Both the position numbers and the translations under genes were made by a program. A stretch of 5,273 nucleotides of DNA from positions 1 to 5,273 of the forward strand of contig VGSD01000232.1 in NCBI GenBank assembly GCA_016875155.1. Reading direction: 5' to 3'. Below are positions 1 through 5,273 of the stretch, piece after piece. This stretch comes from Deltaproteobacteria bacterium. Its GTDB lineage: Bacteria > Desulfobacterota > BSN033 > UBA1163. The notes below the pieces were generated by a model. It made no database searches. It worked only from the letters and a program-made list of their open reading frames with translations, and was not told the origin of the DNA. How positions within the stretch are numbered: the stretch's first letter is position 1; each line of letters starts with the position of its first letter.

Positions 1-973
1 CATGAAGGAGCAGACCCGTATCGTCAACATGAACCAGATCGGTTCGGCTTTAAATGAATTGAAAGATCCTCCCATTGAGAGCCTCTATGTCTATAGCTCC
101 AATCCCGTTGCTGTTGCTCCGGATCAGAATCAGGTTTTAAAGGGTCTGGCAAGGAAGGATCTCTTCACGGTTGTGCACGAAAGGTTTCTGACAGATACAG
201 CCCGTTATGCAGATGTAGTGCTTCCAGCCACTTCTTCTCTAGAACAGAGCGACCTTTATCGTTCTTATGGCACTTATTGTATTCAACGCGCAAAACCAAC
301 CATCCCTCCAATCGGAGAGAGCAAATCGAACTGGGAGGTATTTTGCCTTCTTGCCATGGCCATGGGATTTAATGAACCCTTCTTCCGTCAAACAGCCGAT
401 GATCTCATTGACCATCTGCTTTCCATTCCAGCCCCAATAAGGGAAGGCATTGACCAGAAGGGTTTCTCTGATGGAAAGGCAGTAGAACTTCCTCTCCCGA
501 AGGATGCCCGAATCAGGTTCAGGACTCCTTCAGGAAAGATCGAAATTTTCAACCCAGCAGAACCTCATCCTCTTCCTATCTACCATCCCCCGTACAGAGG
601 GGATGATCCCTTCTGTCTGATGACCGCTCCGAGTTTCTATGGTTTGAACTCCTCTTTTAGGGAACGAAGCGACCTCAGAAAAAAAGAGAGAGGGATGCTT
701 CTGAAGATGAACCCTGAAGATGCAGAGACAAAAGGCTTGAGGGAGGGAGAACCCGTCATCGCTTTTAACCGAATAGGCGAGGTCTCTTTTGTATTACGAA
801 TCACTGCCGAGGTGCCTCAGGGTGTGGTCGTGGCAGAGGGGATCTGGTGGTTGGAGCATGTCTCCAGCCCCCGCACCGTCAATGCGTTGACCTCCCAGCG
901 CTTAACCGACCGGGCTCAGGGATCCACCTTCTATGACAATACCGTAGATGTAAGATCGGTTAACAAACCTTGA
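1..973 (+). CDS. Molybdopterin oxidoreductase, DMSO reductase superfamily (C-terminal part, 5' truncated)
   Basis: About the last 323 residues of a molybdenum enzyme that binds a bis-pterin guanine dinucleotide cofactor; the reading frame starts at base 2 and ends with TGA at 971-973. Residues below count from the ATG at base 2. The end of the catalytic molybdopterin domain covers about 1-125, with the family pattern VNMNQIGSAL (8-17), YSSNPVAVAPDQN (31-43), FTVVHERFLTDTARYADVVLPAT (55-77, shown in full only here as landmarks F55, H59, T64, D65, P75) and a following E81. A linker carries RTPSGKIEIF (174-183). The C-terminal dinucleotide-binding beta-barrel spans about 203-317, with LNSSF (215-219), MNPEDA (236-241), VNALTSQRLTD (293-303) and TFYD (309-312). 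Homologues of this YoaE/YyaE or BisC-like group are usually about 650-750 residues, so roughly half is missing. The ATG at base 2 lies inside a conserved block and is almost certainly internal. The N-terminal Fe-S motif and the Mo ligand are outside the window, so the substrate cannot be named. Any signal peptide would also be outside it. Confidence 0.9.
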   Translation, partial: MKEQTRIVNMNQIGSALNELKDPPIESLYVYSSNPVAVAPDQNQVLKGLARKDLFTVVHERFLTDTARYADVVLPATSSLEQSDLYRSYGTYCIQRAKPTIPPIGESKSNWEVFCLLAMAMGFNEPFFRQTADDLIDHLLSIPAPIREGIDQKGFSDGKAVELPLPKDARIRFRTPSGKIEIFNPAEPHPLPIYHPPYRGDDPFCLMTAPSFYGLNSSFRERSDLRKKERGMLLKMNPEDAETKGLREGEPVIAFNRIGEVSFVLRITAEVPQGVVVAEGIWWLEHVSSPRTVNALTSQRLTDRAQGSTFYDNTVDVRSVNKP

Positions 974-990
974 GCATGAAAACTAGCCCT
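974..990. other. 17-base gap between convergent genes, no clear terminator
   Basis: The oxidoreductase (+) and addA (-) run towards each other and their stop codons lie 17 bases apart. I see no GC-rich hairpin followed by a T run on either strand in the gap. Weak inverted repeats just inside the addA end (997-1010 and 1035-1053) do not make convincing terminators. Transcripts from both sides therefore probably overlap at their 3' ends, or ending is Rho-dependent; that is inference. Confidence 0.6.
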
Positions 991-3900
991 CTAACAAACC
1001 GAAATTGGTTCCATTAGGTGAAGAAAAAAGAGAACAACCTCTTTAGGGGGTTGATTGAAAATGTTCTTGATCGCATCTGAATAAACCTTCACCTGTGGTT
1101 TGTAGTGTTCGATCTTCGAGCTTAAGCCGTCTTTCTCTACCAAGTCGGTCTTAAAATCGAGAACCACCAGACCATCCCCTTCCCTGAAAACCACATCCAT
1201 CACACCCTCGAATAGGGTTCCGTTGTTCTTATAAGTGAAAGGAACCTCTTTCTGGTAATTGCCAGATTGGATCACTCTCTGAAGGAGTGGAGAAGCAAGC
1301 GCCTTTTTCACTATCTCCCCTGCCCTCTTAATCATGGGGCCTGTTGCTCCGAGTTCCTTCCCTTCCATCTCTGCCATCCTCTCAAGGAAATCAGGCTGGC
1401 TCCAGTCCATTTTCTCAAAAAGGCTATGAACTAGTTTCCCGAAGACGGCCCCCTCGCCTCCGGTCACCGGAGAGATCACCCACTCATCATCCTTCTCAAA
1501 TTCCTTTACCTGTTCTGTGGCAGTGGTTACAGGACGGCCTATTCTTGACTGCCTTTTCCATTCTTCCTGCCCCTCCTTCCACTTCTCCCTTTCCAAAAGG
1601 CATAACCTAACGTCTTTTCCTCCTCTCTTCTCAATGCTCAATGGAAAACGGAATGGAGGCCTTTCCTCATGTGAAAGTTCAAGCTGATGGGTCTCATAGA
1701 ACATCCAGCCTTCCTCCCACTTTCCGAACGGGACTTGATCCGGAGCCTTTAAATAGCGTTGGAGGTCAGTCAAAAAGCTACTCTTGGGAATATCCATCTT
1801 CCCATCCTTCTTCTCCTTCACCCAGAAGACCGGAAGGACAAGAAAATCCCTTGCCCTTGTCATTCCCACATAGAGAAGACGCCTCTCTTCTGCTTCGGCC
1901 CGCTTCTCTTCCCACTCGTTTAACTCATTAAAATTGCGTGTCCAAAACTGACTCTTCTCATCTCCTGCTTTTATGGCGATTCGCTCTCCACTCCGGTCAA
2001 TGATAAAATGCTCACGGTTATCCTCTTTACGGGCAAGATCTGCCAGGATGACCATTGGAAATTCCAACCCCTTAGCCCTGTGGATCGTCATCAGCCGGAC
2101 AAAATTATCTCCCCGCTCCAGAGTGGGTGGTTCTTCCTCTTCAGCCTCTTCATCCTGCCTTTCAGAAAGCCACCGCACAAACCCTCTGAAGCTTAATATT
2201 CCTCTCTCATCCAACGCCCGGGCCATATCGCCTATCTTTAAAAGATTGGCAACCCCCTGCTCCCCTTGCGGCTTCATGAGAAAGAGCACCAGTCCGCTCG
2301 TGGCTTCATAGAGCCTCTTCAGAAGTATGGACACACTTGCCTCATTTCTCATCTCATGGAGTTCTCGAAGAAAGCGGAAAGGCTGCTCAAGTGGGGTACC
2401 CTGTGCCTCCTTCAGGTAATTCATCCTTCCTCCCCCTGCATGAAACAGAAAGAGTTCTTCATCGGAGATCCCGAAGAAGGGTGAACGGAGTGCTGCCACC
2501 AGGGCTATCCTGTCCATCGGGTTGTCAATCGCCTGAAGAACAGTTAGAAGTTGCCCGACCTCCTGACGTTTGTAGAAATGTTTTCCTCCACCCACCCGGT
2601 AATCCACTTGACAACCTCTCAAGGCCTCTTCCAGAAAAGTTAAGGGGGTGTAGGTTCGCATCAGGATGGCAATGTCTTTGAACAGGATCGGGCGTAAGCA
2701 TTGGTCAGACTCATCCCACACCTTCCACTTCTCCTCGTTGACAATCTTTTGAATGAAACCGGCAATGCACCGTGATTCCCACAAACGGCATTCATCCTTG
2801 CTTCTCATCGCCAGCTCTTTTTTTAGGGGCGGATAGAGTAAGATTGTGCCGCTCTTTGGAGGAAGAGTTCCTTCCTTTCGCCCAAAATTGAGAGGCACAT
2901 ATCCTGGCTGGTAATGACCATCCTCTGGAGGCTGAATCAGCTTAGCAAAGATCTGATTGACGACCTCGGTAAGGGAAGAGGCACATCGGAAATTCTGCGA
3001 AATGGTCAGGAGATGGTCTCCTCCCAATTTAGCCTTCGCCTCTTCATACATCTCAATATCAGCCCGGCGGAATCGGTAGATGCTCTGCTTGGGATCGCCC
3101 ACAAGAAAGAGCCGCTTGGGTGAAACCCGAACCTCCCTCCACTCTTTCGCCTTTCCTCTCTCTTCTTCAGATAGGAAGAAGACAATCTCGGCCTGGAGGG
3201 GATCGGTGTCCTGAAATTCATCCACAAGCAAAAACTTGTAACGGTCATGGAAGTATCTCCGGACCTCCGGATGCTCCTTGAGCATCTTCCTGGCAAAAAG
3301 CAGGAGGTCCTGAAAATCAAGGAAGTTTCGTTCCCGCTTGGTCTGCTCATAGGCCTGAATATAGCCTGTTAAGCAATGGGCCAGCTCGGTCATGGCCGAT
3401 TCGATGATGAGGGTTTTAATATCATCGAGATGTTTTGTGAGGGTTTTAAAATGGTCTTTTACGGTTTTGAGTTGATGCTTCGGCTGCCAGTTATCTTGGT
3501 TTCCTTTATTCGCAAATTTCTTTTGGAAATCCTTAGCAATGAACCTCTCTTGATCTTCTCTTTCGCCAAGCGATTCTAACTTTCTCAGCTTTTCGTTTAA
3601 CTCAAGAATCGTCAGGATTCCTTTATCGTTGGGGTTTATGCAATAGCTCTTGAAACGATTTATTGATCCAACCTCTTCTCGAAAGGTCTTGGCGAACCCT
3701 CTGATGGCTTTTCCCAGATCCTCAAGAGGTTGAGAAGATGGCAGCCACTCCAGCACATCCCGGTTCTTCAGCATGGCCTGCCCCATTTTGCGGATCTGGT
3801 CCGGCCTCATTCCCAAAAGCACGGCCCGGCGCAACGCCGGATCGTCTTCATCCATCTTCTTTTCAAACCATTCCTCCCACACCTCTGCCTGCACAAGCTG

Positions 3901-4311
3901 GGACATCAGGCCGTCTGCCACTTCAAAATTGGGGTCAAGGCCCGTTTCAACCGGCCGCTCCCTTAAAAGGGATCCGCAGAAGGAGTGAATCGTGGTCACC
4001 TGCATCCGCTCTAAATCAGAGAGCGCCTTAGAAATGCGCTGCTGCTTCAAAGGATCGGACTCCTTCGGATGGGATTTCTCAAGCTCCTGGCGCAGTTTCA
4101 CCTTCAATTCAGCGGCCGCCTTTTCCGTAAAGGTAATGGCGACGATCTCCTCAAGGAGCGCCTCTCCTCCCGTAATCAGATTGACGATGCGGCTCACCAG
4201 AAGAGTGGTCTTTCCTGTTCCGGCAGCCGCCTCCACAATGTAACCTTGAGAGAGGTCTTGAGCAGCCTTTTGACGTTGTTCCTGGTCAATGAGATCTTTT
4301 TCTGACTTCAT
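991..4311 (-). CDS. addA: AddA-type UvrD helicase fused to PD-(D/E)XK nuclease (AddAB/RecB-like double-strand break resection)
   Basis: Complete gene of 1106 residues, ATG at 4311-4309 and TAG at 993-991. It should be the 3'-5' translocating motor and one nuclease of a cytoplasmic heterodimer that unwinds and trims DNA ends for RecA loading. Superfamily 1A helicase motifs appear in order: Walker A EAAAGTGKTT (27-36, K34), Ia AITFTEKAAAELK (58-70), TTIHSFC (106-112), LDFQDLL (331-337), Walker B VDEFQDTD (363-370), III GDPKQSIYRFR (405-415), IV ISQNFR (437-442), V TIHRAKGLEFP (742-752), VI LLYVGMTRARD (812-822). The C-terminal nuclease has H962, D1039 in EGVMD, D1052 and K1054 in LDFKTD, then Q1073 and Y1077. 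The 13-residue step from D1039 to D1052 equals that of E. coli RecB D1067-D1080 as I recall it. An acidic linker lies at 720-728. The protein is shorter than typical Firmicutes AddA (about 1230), and its P-loop resembles RecB-like relatives more than the ASAGSGKT form. The start is supported by a Shine-Dalgarno stretch and the 4-base overlap with addB. An AdnB-like role is the main alternative. Confidence 0.93.
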   Translation of the reverse strand: MKSEKDLIDQEQRQKAAQDLSQGYIVEAAAGTGKTTLLVSRIVNLITGGEALLEEIVAITFTEKAAAELKVKLRQELEKSHPKESDPLKQQRISKALSDLERMQVTTIHSFCGSLLRERPVETGLDPNFEVADGLMSQLVQAEVWEEWFEKKMDEDDPALRRAVLLGMRPDQIRKMGQAMLKNRDVLEWLPSSQPLEDLGKAIRGFAKTFREEVGSINRFKSYCINPNDKGILTILELNEKLRKLESLGEREDQERFIAKDFQKKFANKGNQDNWQPKHQLKTVKDHFKTLTKHLDDIKTLIIESAMTELAHCLTGYIQAYEQTKRERNFLDFQDLLLFARKMLKEHPEVRRYFHDRYKFLLVDEFQDTDPLQAEIVFFLSEEERGKAKEWREVRVSPKRLFLVGDPKQSIYRFRRADIEMYEEAKAKLGGDHLLTISQNFRCASSLTEVVNQIFAKLIQPPEDGHYQPGYVPLNFGRKEGTLPPKSGTILLYPPLKKELAMRSKDECRLWESRCIAGFIQKIVNEEKWKVWDESDQCLRPILFKDIAILMRTYTPLTFLEEALRGCQVDYRVGGGKHFYKRQEVGQLLTVLQAIDNPMDRIALVAALRSPFFGISDEELFLFHAGGGRMNYLKEAQGTPLEQPFRFLRELHEMRNEASVSILLKRLYEATSGLVLFLMKPQGEQGVANLLKIGDMARALDERGILSFRGFVRWLSERQDEEAEEEEPPTLERGDNFVRLMTIHRAKGLEFPMVILADLARKEDNREHFIIDRSGERIAIKAGDEKSQFWTRNFNELNEWEEKRAEAEERRLLYVGMTRARDFLVLPVFWVKEKKDGKMDIPKSSFLTDLQRYLKAPDQVPFGKWEEGWMFYETHQLELSHEERPPFRFPLSIEKRGGKDVRLCLLEREKWKEGQEEWKRQSRIGRPVTTATEQVKEFEKDDEWVISPVTGGEGAVFGKLVHSLFEKMDWSQPDFLERMAEMEGKELGATGPMIKRAGEIVKKALASPLLQRVIQSGNYQKEVPFTYKNNGTLFEGVMDVVFREGDGLVVLDFKTDLVEKDGLSSKIEHYKPQVKVYSDAIKNIFNQPPKEVVLFFLHLMEPISVC

Positions 4312-5273
4312 TCCTCACCCTCTTCAGCCTCTTCGCGCTCTTCTGTAACCATCTCTAAATACCGCCTCGCCTTTGGATCCTTTGACTTCCGATCAAAGAG
4401 GGTTGAAGTCCAGGTTCCACAAATGATCCTGAAATCACAATATCGGTAGCGGCAGCTATGGTTGTCCGGATAAGGGATAAAAATCCCTTCTTCGATCCCC
4501 TCTGAAATGGTCTGGAGGATCTCCTGAAGCTCCGATGCCTTCTCATCTAATTGTGAGGCTTCAAAAGGAATCGTTTTTTGCTCCTTGAGAAAGCAATATT
4601 CGGCAGATTCAACTTGAATCCCCTTATGAAGAGGCTTGAGCAACTGCCTAACCGCATGGAGATAGAGCGGAAGCTGTAAGGTAGTTCCGCCTTGAAATTC
4701 GTTCTCTTTGGCTGAGACTTTCCCGGTTTTATAATCTCTTATGCGTGCCCTCTTCCCATCTCTTGTCAGGTCAATCCGGTCAATCCTGCCGCGTAAGTTA
4801 ATCGTTTTCCCTGCCAATTTAAAAGGAATGGGGTCTTCGGTGGAGATATCGCTTTCCTGAAAACCATGGCGTCTCATTCCATAACGAACCTCAAAATAGG
4901 CAGGGATAAACTCTGTTTCATTAATCTCCCCATGAAAGAAATCCCTTAGCATATCCAATAGCTCTCTCTTGGCAACCTCCCAGAGCATGGGAAAGCCGGT
5001 GACACCCGTCTTTTCAAATGCGTCAAATCTCTTGTTCGCAATCTCGACCAGCCTGAAAAGGTCTTCCAATGTCAATTGAAAAGAAGCTCCCCTCTCTTTT
5101 TTGAGGTCTGTAAAAAATTGCCAGAGGATCTCATGAACGAGCTTTCCCCTATCCAGAGGAGAAATGGTCGCTTCCCTCTCCGGTTCGGTGAATGCTTCGA
5201 TCCCCATGATCTTGCTTAACAGGTATTGAAAAGGGCAGGAGGCATAGGCTTCGAGCCATGTAGGAGAGATACT
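4308..5273 (-). CDS. addB: AddB-type PD-(D/E)XK nuclease with Fe-S cluster (C-terminal part, 5' truncated)
   Basis: The last 321 residues of a longer protein; the frame is open to the right edge and stops with TGA at 4310-4308. Residues count from the edge. The ATG at 5207 (residue 23) is internal, because the upstream codons read SPTWLEAYASCPFQYLL, the conserved entry to the AddB nuclease domain with the first Fe-S cysteine (C13). Nuclease residues follow: H47 in RGKLVHEIL, D165 in GRIDRID, D180 and K182 in RDYKTG, then Q200 and Y204 in QLPLY. Three more cysteines, C274, C279 and C285 in CRYRYCDFRIIC, would complete the 4Fe-4S staple that holds the domain together. Their spacing is CX4CX5C, where B. 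subtilis AddB has CX2CX5C. The tail is strongly acidic. Full AddB proteins are about 900-1170 residues, so the inactive helicase-like part is outside the window. The gene overlaps addA by four bases (ATGA), indicating one operon and a two-nuclease complex. AdnA also has a Fe-S nuclease end; only the missing part can separate the two. Confidence 0.88.
   Translation of the reverse strand, partial: SISPTWLEAYASCPFQYLLSKIMGIEAFTEPEREATISPLDRGKLVHEILWQFFTDLKKERGASFQLTLEDLFRLVEIANKRFDAFEKTGVTGFPMLWEVAKRELLDMLRDFFHGEINETEFIPAYFEVRYGMRRHGFQESDISTEDPIPFKLAGKTINLRGRIDRIDLTRDGKRARIRDYKTGKVSAKENEFQGGTTLQLPLYLHAVRQLLKPLHKGIQVESAEYCFLKEQKTIPFEASQLDEKASELQEILQTISEGIEEGIFIPYPDNHSCRYRYCDFRIICGTWTSTLFDRKSKDPKARRYLEMVTEEREEAEEGEE
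4313..4323 (-). promoter_or_regulatory. Ribosome binding site of addA, inside the end of addB
   Basis: Reading the minus strand, the bases before the addA ATG are GAAGAGGGTGAGGA. GAGGGTGA (4322-4315) resembles the ideal AGGAGGTGA, and its GAGG core ends 7 bases before the ATG. A second GAGG sits one base before it, too close to be ideal. These bases are the last codons of addB (Glu-Glu-Gly-Glu-Glu), so the acidic tail also serves as the initiation signal, which suits translational coupling. This supports the ATG at 4311 as the addA start. Confidence 0.7.

Noticed and set aside
961..1000. Nine-base direct repeat TAACAAACC at 961-969 and 992-1000, 31 bases apart, near the two stop codons.
   Set aside because: Too short to separate from chance; no flanking mobile element or attachment-site structure, and each copy is part of a normal coding end.
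997..1010. Small palindrome AACC-GAAATT-GGTT near the convergent stops.
   Set aside because: Four or five base pairs, AT-rich, with no T run after it on the plus strand and only a weak one on the minus strand; likely chance.
1021..1053. Possible intrinsic terminator of addA on the minus strand: CAACC/GGTTG arms (1053-1049 and 1039-1035) followed by TTCTCTTTTTTCTT.
   Set aside because: Only five clean base pairs form on this strand, with an A-C mismatch inside and a large loop. It lies more than 40 bases inside the coding region, and the T run encodes the conserved last beta-strand of the nuclease (VLFFL). On the plus strand the stem is better (7 pairs with one G-U) but no T run follows.
3006..3350. 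Minus-strand open frame of 114 codons within addA.
   Set aside because: It is a shifted-frame shadow over motifs II-III of the helicase, with Ser/Arg-rich low-quality composition and no recognisable domain.
1344..4305. Numerous plus-strand open frames of about 60-115 codons opposite addA.
   Set aside because: All lie antisense to a strongly conserved helicase-nuclease gene, are rich in Ser, Pro and Arg as expected for antisense frames, and match no family I recognise.
5205..5207. ATG at 5207 as the start of the partial nuclease gene.
   Set aside because: The frame stays open to the window edge and the upstream codons encode the conserved SPTWLEAY-CPF segment with the first Fe-S cysteine, so this Met is internal.

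Overview
This window comes from an unidentified bacterium with roughly balanced base composition, judged by eye. It is almost entirely protein-coding and holds parts or all of three genes. None of the protein motifs fixes a phylum. The RecB-like flavour of the helicase and the molybdopterin enzyme would fit Desulfobacterota or a similar anaerobic or facultative lineage, but that is a weak inference.

Layout: positions 1-973 (+ strand) carry the C-terminal half of a molybdopterin-dependent oxidoreductase of the DMSO reductase superfamily, cut off by the left edge. Only 17 bases (974-990) separate its stop codon from the stop codon of the next gene, which is read the opposite way. Positions 991-4311 (- strand) hold a complete 1106-residue UvrD-type helicase fused to a C-terminal PD-(D/E)XK nuclease, best called AddA (RecB-like). 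Positions 4308-5273 (- strand) hold the last 321 residues of a second PD-(D/E)XK nuclease with the cysteines of an iron-sulfur staple, best called AddB. It is cut off by the right edge.

The two minus-strand genes form an operon in the order addB-addA with a 4-base ATGA overlap. Together they should make the AddAB (RexAB-type) helicase-nuclease, which resects double-strand breaks for RecA-dependent recombination. The catalytic residues of both nuclease domains and the main helicase motifs are all visible, so the complex looks functional. The oxidoreductase is convergent with the operon and there is no reason to link it to DNA repair.

I found no RNA gene, mobile element, CRISPR array, convincing terminator or promoter, and no sign of an undescribed system. 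The one detail that departs from the family pattern is the spacing of the C-terminal cysteines in AddB (CX4CX5C instead of CX2CX5C).
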